DNA of 64,000 nt from Acanthosoma haemorrhoidale (Eukaryota; Arthropoda; Insecta; Hemiptera; Acanthosomatidae): NCBI GenBank assembly GCA_930367205.1, contig OV884014.1, positions 73,697,104-73,761,103 on the forward strand, given 5' to 3'. Made by a program: the position numbers and the translations under genes. Of this stretch, positions 33,057 to 44,384 are shown one piece after another; position 1 is the first letter of the stretch, and every line of letters starts with the position of its first letter. The notes beneath the pieces are model-generated. The model saw only the letters and a list, made by a program, of their open reading frames with translations, was not told where the DNA came from and searched no databases.

Positions 33057-36000
33057 ATGTCAGCTGATGAGCTAACATTTACCGGAAATCTTTACCATGA
33101 GATCATCGCTGGCAATGTTGATGGTGTGGTTGAGCTATGTAACAGAGGTGCCAGTCCGAATGCGATGGTTGGTGAAGAAGGGAACAGCTCGGTGCACTGG
33201 GCAGTCATTGCCGATAGCGTTCCTATACTCCAGGAGTTTAAAAATCGCGGCATCAAATTTTCTCAAGTAAATCACAGATTTAGAACCCCACTCCATACCG
33301 CTGCAGAATCGGGATGTGATGAAGCGCTGCTTTGGCTGATAGATCACGGTGCCGTTGACATAGAAGCCAAAGACAATGAAGGACTAACAGCATTAGCACT
33401 AGCAGCTCACAATGGTCACCTAGGCTCGGTGATGATATTGGTCGATAAGGGAGCGACTGTGGACTCAGAGGATGCTCTCAAAAGAACTCCACTGTTCGCT
33501 GCAGCTAGTGCTGGCCAATGCGAAGTAATGAAATACCTTCTTAAAAATGGAGCGGATCCGACTGTCCTCGATGTTTATCGCAAAACGTTGTTGCATGCAG
33601 CGGTCCATAGCAAAGATTTAGCAACAGTCTTCATGGCACTGGACCTGGCGATGGAGGTCAATGCAAAAGATGATAGGGATTCTACTCCTCTCCATGATGC
33701 CGCCCTGTATTCTAGCAAAGATGTAGTGGGTTTGCTGCTAGATAGAGGAGCAGTAATAAATGCAAAAGATAGTTGGGGCCGTACTCCTCTACATGAAGCC
33801 GTCAGGGCACAGAACAAAGAAGTGGCAAGTTTGCTCCTAGATAAAGGAGCAGAAAAAAATGCAAAAGATAGTAGGCGCCGTACTCCTCTGCATGAAGCCG
33901 TCAAGGGATCAAATAAACAAGTGGCATGTTTGCTCCTAGATAAAGGAGCAGAAATAAATGCAAAAGATGATTGGGGTCGTACTACTCTGCATGATGCTGT
34001 CAGGGCACAGAACAAAGAAGTGGCAAGTTTGCTCCTAGATAAAGGAACAGAAATAAATGCAAAAGATCATTGGGATCGTACTGCTCTGCATGATGCTGTC
34101 AGGGTACAGAATAAAGAAATGGCAAGTTTGCTCCTAGATAAAGGAGCAGAAATAAATGCCAAAAGTAATTATGGCCATACTCCTCTGCATGAAGCCGTCA
34201 AGGGATCAAATAAACAAGTGGCATGTTTGCTCCTAGATAAAGGAGCAGAAATAAGTGCCAAAAGTAATTTGGGCCTTACTCCTCTGCATGAAGCGGTCAA
34301 TGCACAGAACAAAGAAGTGGCAAGTTTGTTCCTAGATAGAGGAGCAGAAATAAATGCCAAAAGTAATTGGGGCCTTACTCCTCTGCATTATGCCGTCAAG
34401 GCACAGAACAAAGAAGTGGCAAGTTTGCTCCTAGATAAAGGAGCAGAAATAAATGCAAAAGATAGTAGGCGCCGTACTCCTCTGCATGAAGCCGTCAAGG
34501 GATCAAATAAACAAGTGGCATGTTTGCTCCTAGATAAAGGAGCAGAAATAAATGCAAAAGATGATTGGGGTCGTACTACTCTGCATGATGCTGTCAGGGC
34601 ACAGAACAAAGAAGTGGCAAGTTTGCTCCTAGATAAAGGAACAGAAATAAATGCCAAAAGTAATTATGGCCGTACTCCTCTGCATTATGCCGCCATGGCA
34701 CAGAACAAAGAAGTGGCAAGTTTACTCCTAGATAAAGGAGCAGAAATAAATGCAAAAGATAGTAGGCGCCGTACTCCTCTGCATGAAGCCGTCAAGGGAT
34801 CAAATAAACAAGTGGCATGTTTGCTCCTAGATAAAGGAGCAGAAATAAATGCAAAAGATGATTGGGGTCGTACTACTCTGCATGATGCTGTCAGGGCACA
34901 GAACAAAGAAGTGGCAAGTTTGCTCCTAGATAAAGGAACAGAAATAAATGCCAAAAGTAATTATGGCCATACTCCTCTGCATTATGCCGCCATGGCACGG
35001 AACAAAGAAGTGGCAAGTTTGCTCCTAGATAAAGGAGCAGAAATAAATGCAAAAGATAGTAGGCGCCGTACTCCTCTGCATGAAGCCGTCAAGGGATCAA
35101 ATAAACAAGTGGCATGTTTGCTCCTAGATAAAGGAGCAGAAATAAATGCAAAAGATGATTGGGGTCGTACTACTCTGCATGATGCTGTCAGGGCACAGAA
35201 CAAAGAAGTGGCAAGTTTGCTCCTAGATAAAGGAACAGAAATAAATGCCAAAAGTAATTATGGCCATACTCCTCTGCATTATGCCGCCATGGCACAGAAC
35301 AAAGAAGTGGCAAGTTTGCTCCTAGATAATGGAGCAGAAATAAATGCAAAAGATAGTAGGCGCCGTACTCCTCTGCATGAAGCCGTCGAGGGATCAAATA
35401 AACAAGTGGCATGTTTGCTCCTATATAAAGGAGCAGAAATAAATGCAAAAGATGATTGGGGTCGTACTACTCTGCATGATGCTGTCAGGGTACAGAATAA
35501 AGAAATGGCAAGTTTGCTCCTAGATAAAGGAGCAGAAATAAATGCCAAAAGTAATTATGGTCATACTCCTCTGCATTATGCCGCCATGGCACAGAACAAA
35601 GAAGTGGCAAGTTTGCTCCTAGATAAAGGAGCAGAAATAAATGCAAAAGATGGTCGGGGTCTTACTCCTCTGCATGAAGCCGTCAATGAACAGAACAAAG
35701 AAGTGGCAAGTTTGTTCCTAGATAGAGGAGCAGAAATAAATGCCAAAAGTAAATATGGCCATACTCCTCTGCATGTTGCCGTCAAGGCACAGAACAAAGA
35801 AGTGGCAAGTTTGCTCCTAAATAAAGGAGCAGAAATAAATGCCAAAAGTTATTGGGGCCGTACTCCTCTGCATGATGCCGTCAAGGCACAGAACAAAGAA
35901 ATGGCAAGTTTGCTCCTAAATGAAGGAGCAGAAATAAATGCCAAAAGTGATTTGGGCCATACTCCTTTGCATGATGCCATCATCGCACAGAACAGAGAAG

Positions 36001-36143
36001 TGGCAAGTTTGCTCCTAGATAAAGGAGCAGAAATAAATGTGAAAGACAATAAAGGTTGCACTGCATTGGACTTAGCAAGAAATGCCCGGCAAACAGTATT
36101 CGTTAGAATGCTGCTAGATAGAGGAGCAGACATAAATGCCTAA
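33057..36143 (+). CDS. Ankyrin-repeat protein 2 (1028 aa, longest copy)
   Basis: The most complete member of the family: one uninterrupted exon with about 30 ankyrin repeats of 33 residues from MSADELTF to RMLLDRGADINA. The first six repeats are diverged and conserved between the three genes. The remainder is a near-homogeneous array of the type TPLHEAV.AQNKEVASLLLDKGAEINAK. The final repeat is distinct (KDNKGCTALDLARNARQTVF). Four consecutive 297-bp blocks of three repeats occupy 34,455-35,642. No signal peptide, membrane segment or other domain is seen. The open frame across 3 kb of highly repetitive DNA implies selection or very recent expansion. Function unknown; ANK arrays generally bind proteins. 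Confidence 0.85.
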   Translation: MSADELTFTGNLYHEIIAGNVDGVVELCNRGASPNAMVGEEGNSSVHWAVIADSVPILQEFKNRGIKFSQVNHRFRTPLHTAAESGCDEALLWLIDHGAVDIEAKDNEGLTALALAAHNGHLGSVMILVDKGATVDSEDALKRTPLFAAASAGQCEVMKYLLKNGADPTVLDVYRKTLLHAAVHSKDLATVFMALDLAMEVNAKDDRDSTPLHDAALYSSKDVVGLLLDRGAVINAKDSWGRTPLHEAVRAQNKEVASLLLDKGAEKNAKDSRRRTPLHEAVKGSNKQVACLLLDKGAEINAKDDWGRTTLHDAVRAQNKEVASLLLDKGTEINAKDHWDRTALHDAVRVQNKEMASLLLDKGAEINAKSNYGHTPLHEAVKGSNKQVACLLLDKGAEISAKSNLGLTPLHEAVNAQNKEVASLFLDRGAEINAKSNWGLTPLHYAVKAQNKEVASLLLDKGAEINAKDSRRRTPLHEAVKGSNKQVACLLLDKGAEINAKDDWGRTTLHDAVRAQNKEVASLLLDKGTEINAKSNYGRTPLHYAAMAQNKEVASLLLDKGAEINAKDSRRRTPLHEAVKGSNKQVACLLLDKGAEINAKDDWGRTTLHDAVRAQNKEVASLLLDKGTEINAKSNYGHTPLHYAAMARNKEVASLLLDKGAEINAKDSRRRTPLHEAVKGSNKQVACLLLDKGAEINAKDDWGRTTLHDAVRAQNKEVASLLLDKGTEINAKSNYGHTPLHYAAMAQNKEVASLLLDNGAEINAKDSRRRTPLHEAVEGSNKQVACLLLYKGAEINAKDDWGRTTLHDAVRVQNKEMASLLLDKGAEINAKSNYGHTPLHYAAMAQNKEVASLLLDKGAEINAKDGRGLTPLHEAVNEQNKEVASLFLDRGAEINAKSKYGHTPLHVAVKAQNKEVASLLLNKGAEINAKSYWGRTPLHDAVKAQNKEMASLLLNEGAEINAKSDLGHTPLHDAIIAQNREVASLLLDKGAEINVKDNKGCTALDLARNARQTVFVRMLLDRGADINA
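34455..35642 (+). repeat. Four tandem 297-bp higher-order ANK blocks
   Basis: Blocks start at 34,455, 34,752, 35,049 and 35,346. Each contains three 99-bp repeats: one starting AKDSRRRTPLHEAV, one AKDDWGRTTLHDAV and one AKSNYG.TPLHYAA. They differ at only a handful of bases (for example GGCCGT/GGCCAT and AAGGGA/GAGGGA), so the array arose by recent unequal crossing-over or conversion. ANK gene 3 has a single such block. Confidence 0.88.
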
Positions 36144-36565
36144 CACTTAAGAGTACTATAAGTTACTAAGAGTATTTGGCAGTCCAGGCATGCAATGTAT
36201 TTGTAATCGATTTATTTTATGATTAATCTAGTTAGTTTTTTTAAACATTTTTAAGGATCATGATTTTATTACCATTTATTCAATTATAATATCTAACTTT
36301 AATTGTGTTTTTTATTATCAACACTATCCCATTACCAAGATCATTAAGAAACAAATCACCTTTTTCTTGATTAATAAATATTTTTAAAATTTTATTTATT
36401 GATTCACAACCTGTAAGTCTGATGAAAAAATTGCAGTCTGACACGAAGGCAGAGGACATCCAGCGATGATACCTCTCCTATTCTGCTGATCCTAAGTTTG
36501 TAATATTTTAGTTTTATTAATTTAGAATATTTGCTTCATGATGGAAGTAAGATGTGCTATTTAGG
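36144..36565 (+). other. 3' UTR region of ANK gene 2
   Basis: AATAAATATTTTT near 36,375 is a candidate polyadenylation signal, about 230 bp after the stop. This segment exists after ANK gene 3 (61,309-61,730) and partly in the retro-inserted fragment at 43,115-43,390, but is deleted after ANK gene 1. Confidence 0.5.
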
Positions 36566-36858
36566 AATGTTTTAGTCAAATCAAAATTCCCTCCTCACTC
36601 ATGCCAGAAGGATTTAATTACATGGAGGGCGAAATGCTGCTATTCACAGGTGTAACTGTCAAACTGGAATATGGGTTAACTGATCCCTCTCCCTAAGAAG
36701 GCGATCACCACATGGATGTTGATTGTGCCGTTGCACAAGATAATGGTTGTCTTATTGTATTTTCTAGTCAAATACAAGACACAGCTTCCAATACAGAGGT
36801 TAGTACTAGTTCAATTCCTGATGAAACCGATGTTTGTCAAAATCAAGAAAGTTATTAG
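36566..36858 (+). pseudogene. Vestigial acidic C-terminal coding stretch, copy 2
   Basis: As at 5,827-6,119, with the same internal TAA, ending at TAG 36,856-36,858. It includes SSIPDETDVCQNQESY, so it lacks the three-base loss of copy 1. Confidence 0.45.
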
Positions 36859-37275
36859 TCTTTTGAAAATGACAGTTGCGTTCCGATAATTTACTTACCT
36901 TTTGATGACATTAAAAAATTGTTATTTTAATTATTACCATAGAAATTGTTACCAATAAGCTACTGTGTAATTTTTATATGGTTTACACTTCCAATCGTTG
37001 TAAATATCTAATTTTAATATTAATTTACTTCTTTTAAATGTATATTCCGTATTTCTACCTATTCTCAATTTAACCTACCTTTAATGATTTTGATATTATT
37101 ACCTGAATCTATATCGAAAAGAGTGCTGTTTAATTTTTTTTGTTGATTAAAATTTGAAGAACATATTGTTATGATATTTTAATGTTATGATTTTGTATTA
37201 TGTTTTTGAAATAAACTCGGAATAAGCTAGCGTTAAAAAACGATCCGTGGTTCATGCCTATGAAAGTATGAGCGT

Positions 37276-37570
37276 TGTTATTGCCGTTATATTAACTATT
37301 AATATTTATAATAAAAATAATATCAATAATTTATATAAACATTTATTATATTAACTACATGAATTAAGCCAAGTATAAATATCCGAAACAACTGGCATTG
37401 AATAACCAGTTGAAAGATCAATAAGGCAGCGGAGAGATGCAAGATATAGATACCGAGAAGCAAGACTCACTCTTCTTGGTACGTAGTTAATTTGTATATC
37501 AAATTTTAAATCAATGTGTGTAAATAAACAATTATTCCTTTTGCCAGAAGTTTCCCAAATTTTATTAACA
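37276..37570 (+). repeat. Solo LTR-like sequence, unit A' copy (295 bp)
   Basis: The duplicate of 6,546-6,840 with the same internal deletion, so that deletion predates the A/A' duplication. It has TATA and AATAAA motifs in the expected places. Confidence 0.55.
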
Positions 37571-38379
37571 GAACCTTGAGATAACGTAAAAGTTCAATAT
37601 AAAGTTGTAAATTATATGAAAAAGTATATAATTAAAATATATATAAATAATAAATATTTGAATAATATATTAAAATATAGTATTTGCATATGGAAAATTG
37701 TAGTTTGTAAACATTGTAACTGTTTTATAAGAATAAAGTTTTATGAGAAGTATATAGATTACCAACAGATAATAATACCACCTTTAACGAAAAAATCTCG
37801 TCCTGAAATTACTGCTATTTCAAAAGATTTCTTTTAGAAATTCAGTTTATTTAGAAAAAAAGGTATCACGTAGGTAGACTGATTGAAATATTGTACTTAA
37901 ATGAATACATAATTGTGACATTTATGTCTTGTTTTATGTTAAAATGTGGTTTTAATTTTTTTTTTTTTAAAGGCTTATTTTTCAAATTGTTTCTTTAATA
38001 TGAGCTCAGATTAGTTTTTAATTTTTTGAATAGTCTACTTGTAATATATGAATGATATTTGAAAAAAGTAATTATTATTAACATAGCCCTAAATGTTAAA
38101 TTACAAATTGTGATATTTAGCATGCTCCGAATTGTAAATTCATTGTGATATCTTAAAAATATTGCGAATTTCTTGATGTTGCAGCTCCCTGTTACACGAG
38201 GGAAACAACTCAATCTGGCCACCATTTTGCTTTCTAGTATAAATTACAAATAATGTATGCTTAATTATTCATAGAGGACTGATAGGTTATAATGTTAACA
38301 TATATATGTAATTAAGATTTTTATAAAAGCCTCTTTTATAAAGCTCAGAAGAAACTTAGAAAAACATTAGGTACCTATA

Positions 38380-40150
38380 CAATGGAGTCTCATTCATTAG
38401 GGCCGGTCTCAGGTCACTTTGTTATATCAGCAGCTTGAGACGTACTGATATGGCCAGGCTGTAAAGTAGGTGACCTTGACTGTAAAATGTTTTTCTGACA
38501 ACACTCTTCAACTTCTTGCTGAGATGCATGGTGAAAAACAGATGTCTACCGAGAGTAATCCCAAGATAACAAATTTTGTTGCTCACGGTGCACTCTTTCC
38601 CGTCTTAGACGAAGGATTTTGGTAGTTTGCTAGGTCAAGTTTTGTAGCTAAAAACAATCCCTTGTTTCTTATCTTGTGCCAGGTTTACCTTGATGTTGAT
38701 GGCGTTGAGCTTCTCAGCAATGAGGTGGCTGGCGCCCTCTGCAAATTTGAGTGCTCTGGTGGGATTCATGTTAGTGCTGCATACACAGCGTACGCCAACA
38801 CCTCGCAGATGGGGTACTAGGCTCCTACGATGTGGGCGGTGTAAATGTTGAAGAGCAGAGGGCCTAGCATTGACCCTTGGGGGAAGCCAGCAGTGTATTT
38901 TCTTCGGGTAGTAGACATGGTGCCTATCCGAACCGAGAAAATTCTGCCTGTGAGATACGATGTCATTAGGTTCTGCAGCTGTTCCAAGAAATCAAATTCC
39001 TTCAGATGTTGAAGTTGGGTGAAGTGGTCCACTGAGTCGAAGGCTTTCGAGCAATCCAGCGAGATCATTGGGGTAGCTCTGTTACCTTGGATGTTCGACG
39101 CGACGTGGTGTTGCAGTCTCACCAAGTTGTTGTTCGTGCTTAAGCCTGAACTGAAACCTCTCTGCTCTGGTGGGATGATCTCATGTGCCTTGTAGTTTTT
39201 GTAGAGATGTAGGTGGATGATTCTTTCGATAGCTGAGTTAGCAGACTGATAGGTGGTAGATGGCTCATAGCCGCTTTTCGCTGGTTTCATGAGAGGGACG
39301 ACCACAGCGTTCTTCCATCTCTGAGGGGCATAATTAAGTCTGAAGCAGGAATTTATTACGTTAGTAATGTAGGATATTCCTCTCTTGGGTAGCTGCTTTA
39401 GCAAGACGTTCTGAATCCCCTTGTTCCCGTTGGTACGCCGAATGAATGCAGCCACTTGCCTGTGAGACGTGTAGATTTCAGTCCTGGTTGGAATGGAGCG
39501 GGATTGGGGGTCGAGGGCTCCAATTGGTTCGGACTGACCTAATGCGCCATAGTGATCTGCCAACATGTCTGCCTGTTCGGCGGGAGTGATGAACTGCCCG
39601 TTTACAGCCAGCCTTACATTACTCTTTTTGGATCAGCAGGTCTTCACCAGTCTCGATATGCATTTGTGATCACCGTGTGGGCTTGTTAAGCGGTCTTCCC
39701 CAACCGAGTTTTTCCACTGGGCCATCAGGGACTTTACTTGTGTTGTGAGGCCATTCAACACTGGTTTTAAGTCCCTCATGATCACGGCTTTATGTCATGC
39801 TATATAACCCTGCTATGTCAACTATATAGCCCGTTTGAGGCTCAGCCTCAGGTAGGGCTGAAAAAAAAGTTTTAAGTCCCTGTTTTTGTTTCTAAACCAC
39901 CTGTTCTTTATATTGTAGCTCTGCCTAATCAGTTGTATGATGTGTTCCGGTGGTTTCCTCAGAGAAGGAGGTGCCGGAGTAAATTTCGGAATCGAGGCGT
40001 CGGCGGCTTGGTAGATGACATCTTGAAGATGATAGACAGCGTAGTCGATATCCCAGGTGTCTCATTCTTTCTGTCACACTCAACCAATACGTTAATAGAG
40101 TATGTCAGTCCTGCAATTATTAGCTATGTTCCTTTTGTAACCTGAATTCG
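38380..40150 (-). mobile_element. Jockey-like LINE, unit A' copy
   Basis: The duplicate of 7,650-9,420. The frame 38,817-39,566 (249 codons) is longer than its counterpart because it lacks a frameshift: it joins ADHYGALGQSEPIGAL and SHRQVAAFIRRTNGNKG to the RT core. Motif A (SLDCSKAFDSVDH) and motif B are present; the YADD box is absent. Confidence 0.82.
39777..39868 (+). mobile_element. SINE-like insertion nested in LINE, unit A' copy
   Basis: Flanked by a perfect 13-bp direct repeat GTTTTAAGTCCCT (39,764-39,776 and 39,869-39,881) and ending in eight A. It was inserted before the A/A' duplication, since both copies share the site. Confidence 0.7.
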
Positions 40151-40214
40151 ACAGACAGATTGTTGTAAACAATCATTTTATATTAAAACATGATGAGGTT
40201 GAAAACTGAAATGA

Positions 40215-40950
40215 TCCTAACTAAATTCTGTGTCGGGAGGATTATGTCTCCAAAGGGGGGAGGACATCCGCCGCGGGCTAGGGTCAACACAACTTTAGCT
40301 TTTTTCCAGGAGCGCCCAGAAAGAGATAGAGCGGGTGGGTGGACATATGGTCTTTCACCCTGGCTGCCGACCTAGTTGGCGGGCAGCTTTAATTCGCTTT
40401 GATCTGACTCCATAAGATCTTTTAGAAGGTGTGTGAGTGCCCCAACAGTGCACTGTGTTCAGGATAAGAGGTAGAGGGTAGGTTTATAGGTAGTTTATGT
40501 GGTCTTGGAATGACCATGAATTCATACTTGGTATCTAAGGGTAGGCAAAAACCGTCTGGATCCCAAAGGCGGACTGGAGAGAGGCAGACTGGATCCCCGT
40601 GGAAGATGGTAGGTAAAGTTTGTAGGGGCCACGGCGACCGTCGCCCGCGAGGAAGAGGTGTCTTCCAAGGAGGTGCTAGTTTTAGCGAGACATAGACAGA
40701 GAATCCCACAAGGAAGGTGTGGGGTTTGACAATGCTGGACTAAAGCATAGCGAGGTTAGGAAAGAGAGATGCAGATGTAGTTGAATAAGAAAGCCATGGT
40801 TCGAGTAGAGCAGCAAGCACCAGTGCAGAGAGAGAGAGAGAGAGAGCTCAGTGTTCCAGGTGCCGGGTTCTGAGAGTCTGTCGAATGCCTCAAATCTGGC
40901 TGCTTAATTAGGCAGGCCAGCGGTGGGGGGTTGCCCCCTGACACGCCACA
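40215..40950 (-). repeat. GC-rich dispersed repeat, unit A' copy
   Basis: The duplicate of 9,480-10,215, with a slightly longer AG microsatellite at 40,828-40,846. Confidence 0.55.
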
Positions 40951-41828
40951 GAGTGCCTGCAGCTGTTTCGTACACTACCTTTCCCCTCTCTTAACTGACG
41001 CTTTAAGGTTTTTAGCATCAAAATATAGAAACATAGGTAGATATTTTCTGGACCGAGAAGAGGGGAACTTCTAATTATTCGTGATAAAGAGGTTGACACA
41101 ACATCCTGCAAGCATTCAACAGGATTGGTGAGTTGACTACTGTAACAAATTTCTTTGGAATTCCCAAAATTGTGCTCTGTCATATTTTAAACTACTTCCT
41201 AAACTCTGTTGAACTAGTAGATATTTTTCTAGGCGCTATAATTTCATAAAAATTCCAAAAACGTTAAAAGCAAAATAAAAATTCAAGCTGTTTTCTTTAA
41301 TTTTTTGCGTTAAAGACTATTAGCATTTCTGTGCTCTATTAATTACTACTCTTTACTTACCAGCTACGATGACAAGAGTTTGATTCCCGGCTCCCACAAC
41401 GAATTCACAGGGTACTTTATTATAGAAGTACCAAGTCCAGTCAAGAAAATTGGCAGAAGTTATTGATTCTTTGACACCTTATCACAAACTACAATTACTT
41501 AGGAAGGCCTCTTGCCCTTTTAAGGTATGTTAGTTCTATCATAAATAGATTTTATTTTATTATACCCAGTTTTGCCATGATTTTAACTGGAGTAAAATCT
41601 CGATATTCCAAAAGTCAAAATATTTTTTAGGATACTTAACACAGCTAAATGTATGCAAATAACTTTTCTTGCTTAGTGAATGATACTTTTATTATTTTAT
41701 GAGTCAAATATATTCCCACACTTAATTTTATATACATTAGATATTAATAAAAGATACTAAATAGCACAGCATAATAAAAAAATTATAATATACATATCAG
41801 CATTAGAAAAAAAAAATAAGAGCATACA

Positions 41829-41967
41829 TATATATTATAATAAGAGCTACACAACTAAAAAAATGTATTGTACCACTTGGAAAACAATTTATAACCATTG
41901 ATTAACTAAGCAACTAGTTCTTAATTTGACATTGAACAATATTGAGTGCTCTTATTATAATATATAT
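41829..41967. repeat. Inverted segment at the right end of unit A'
   Basis: TATATATTATAATAAGAGC at 41,830-41,848 is mirrored by its exact complement at 41,948-41,966. The 99 bp between them is the reverse complement of 11,130-11,215 of unit A. Collinearity between A and A' ends here. Confidence 0.85.
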
Positions 41968-41969
41968 GC

Positions 41970-42464
41970 TAAATAAATTTTGTTGATTTTTATTACAAAA
42001 TTACTTTTATAATTTATACTACATTATGAAGATTATCTAATTTGTTGTTCTTAGTAATCTCTGAAATACTTAATCACTATAGAAAATCATTGTTTCTATG
42101 AAACCTTATGAAAAATATCACTTATAAAAAATCTTAGTTTAAAATTAAAAACTAAAATAATTAGTTTAACTATGATATGAACTGATAACATGCTAATTTT
42201 AGAAATATTACCAGAAGTTAATAGTTAAAAGCTAAGGAATGAAATCCTGTAATACTAGATCCCGCCCAAAGCAAGCTGTATCACAGATTGTGCGTGAAGT
42301 AATTATACCATCTCTGAAGGGATTCGTGACCTTTTTAGTAATAATAGTATCCCTTAGGTTATCAATTTGAATGTAAATCAAAAAGATTCAATTTTGAAAA
42401 AACAAAAACAAAAAAAAACCCATAGATTATCAATGTCGAATGCATGGAAATAAACGTCATATAC
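41970..42464. other. AT-rich, no feature recognised
   Basis: Between the end of unit A' and the foldback element. No gene found. Confidence 0.4.
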
Positions 42465-42784
42465 AACATTATTTAATTCATATTTTGATAATAGTTTATT
42501 AATGTAAGTTTAACTTCCAAGTATTATTGTGTGTATAATAAAGTACATATTTCAATTTGGAATGCTTCATCCTACACAATGCGTAGTTTTCAATAAAAAT
42601 CTATTTTATAAACCTCATAAATTATAAGATCAAACCTTTCATGATAAATATGTTATTTGCTGATTGAGTGATACATTTCACTCTCCTGATTAAATTTTTA
42701 AAAATTTAAAAATTTTGCAGTCCAGATTATTTAATGTAAATGGTTGACAGGCAGCAGGAAAACCTGATACTCAGTTTCATTATC

Positions 42785-43114
42785 TCAGTTTGCTCCTAGA
42801 TAAAGGAGCAGAAATAAATGCCAAAAGTAATTTGGGCCATACTCCTCTGCATTATGCCATCAAGGCAGGCACAGAACAAAGAAGTGGCAAGTTTGCTCCT
42901 AGATAAAGGAGCAGAAATAAATGCCAAAGACAATTATGGCCACACTCCTCTGCATTATGCCGTCAAGGCACAGAACAAAGAAGTGGCAAGTTTGCTCCTA
43001 GATATAAATGCCAAAGACAATAAAGGTCTCGCTGCATTGGACTTAGCAAAAAGAGGCCGGCAAATAGTATTCATTAGAATGCTGCTAGATAGAGGAGCTG
43101 ACGTAAATGTCTAA
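42785..43114 (+). pseudogene. ANK gene 3' fragment (processed)
   Basis: Three ankyrin repeats and the family's terminal repeat (KDNKGLAALDLAKRGRQIVF..ADVNV), ending TAA. A four-base duplication (CAAGGCAGGCACAG) shifts the frame in the first repeat, and 12 bp is missing before DINAKDNKG. The 5' end is truncated and no start is available. It is followed by the same 3' UTR as ANK gene 2 (CCAGGCATGCAGTGTATTTG). Confidence 0.8.
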
Positions 43115-43679
43115 CACTTCAGTCCAGGCATGCAGTGTATTTGTAATCGATTTATTTTATGATTAATCTAGTTAGTTATTTTTAAGGATTATTATCAAAT
43201 GATTTTATTACCATTTATTCAATTATAATAGCTTAGTTTTATTGTGTTTTTTGTATTACCACTATCCCATTACCAAGATTATTAACAAACGAATCACCTT
43301 TTTGTTGATTAATAAATATTTTTTAAATTTTATTTATCGACTCCCCTATTCTGCTGATCCTAAGTTTGTAATATTTTAGTTTTATTAATTAACTGAGAGA
43401 AACTCGAGTTTAAACTACCATACAATGAATTATATTTTCTTTGTTACATTCAAAACGGGCCTTTAATCCAGTTTCAATTTGGGCCTCATTCGTCTTTGAT
43501 CCATTTTCGTTCATTTGGAATGGATGCGATATCTCGATTCAATACAAGATAATACATCAGAGAGCTTCACGATATTTTTGAGCTGCCTATATGGATGAAT
43601 TCATCCAACGTAGACATATCAAATTTTTCGACTCCTTGCAATACTTGACAAACCCTGTGTTTAACACGATAACACCCGC

Positions 43680-43950
43680 TCCGTTCCCCCATCGATGGCT
43701 GGAACGCTTTAGTCTTAGGTTCTAGGTTTAGGTTTTAGTTTGTAAGTTTTTCTCCCATTTTGAAACTGAAGGTGAGCCTCTCCACCTTGTAATGTATTTT
43801 CCTTTTAACTTCAATCTTATATATGTAACCCAACCTCCTTCAAATGCATCTGTGCATACCAGAATGAGGAGAAAATTTGTCGATTATTTTGGTCATATTT
43901 TTACACATTGTATTAAAAATTGAAAGGGGTCTACGAAAAAAAAAAAAAAT
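43680..43950 (+). repeat. Poly(A)-ended dispersed repeat, copy 1
   Basis: Begins near CCATCGATGGCTGGAACGCT, contains a TTTAGTCTTAGGTTCTAGG stretch and GGTGAGCCTC, and ends in poly(A). A second copy is at 44,385-44,625, also A-rich at its end. Probably the 3' end of a non-LTR element or a SINE. Confidence 0.5.
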
Positions 43951-44384
43951 AATAAGGCAGCAGGATCAACAGCATATATCATTCATTAAAGTGCCATCTG
44001 TTGAGAGAAAAGAGAACTAGCTGAAGCAGAGAAAAAGCAGTATATCCGTAAATAAATTGACATGCACAGCCATCTCTTAGCAACAATAGAAACGAAACAG
44101 CGATATTTAGTTTTTATAGCACCGTGGTGCTATCTATAGAACGGCGGAAGAACTACGTACCAGTTATTAAATAATTTACATTGTTACTAAATTGCAATAT
44201 TCTGCGGTTATTAAATTACTGCTGCATAGTTACTAGATTAGCAAACAGCACCATCTGTTGGCGAACGATAAAAACTAAATTGCATTATTTGGCCTTTTAA
44301 TTGCACTGTGGTGCATTCTGTTGAGCACTAGAAGAACAAACTGCAGGACTGGTCAAAATGTTTTAGTATCACAGGATAACCCCC

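Larger units (their letters stand above)
42759..43955 (+). mobile_element. Poly(A)-tailed retro-insertion carrying an ANK 3' fragment
   Basis: An insertion of about 1.2 kb in the left foldback arm. It is bounded by the direct repeat AGGCAGCAGGA (42,749-42,759 and 43,955-43,965) and ends with 14 A (43,936-43,949). Without it the arm aligns across the junction with the right arm (AGGCAGCACGATC). It contains the 3' end of an ANK gene, its 3' UTR, and from about 43,680 a repeat also found at 44,385. I infer LINE machinery copied a chimeric transcript. Confidence 0.65.

Noticed and set aside
34455..35642. CRISPR array
   Set aside because: The regular 99-bp repeats are coding ankyrin units without unique spacers.
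33575..36133. Series of long minus-strand frames opposite the ANK genes
   Set aside because: They arise from the 99-bp periodicity of the ankyrin repeats on the other strand, with no independent motifs.
33057..36143. Bacterial (for example symbiont) origin of the ANK genes
   Set aside because: ANK-rich proteins are common in symbionts, but here each gene has a splice acceptor before its ATG, AATAAA signals after it and eukaryotic TEs on both sides. An ancient transfer cannot be excluded, but nothing in the window shows it.
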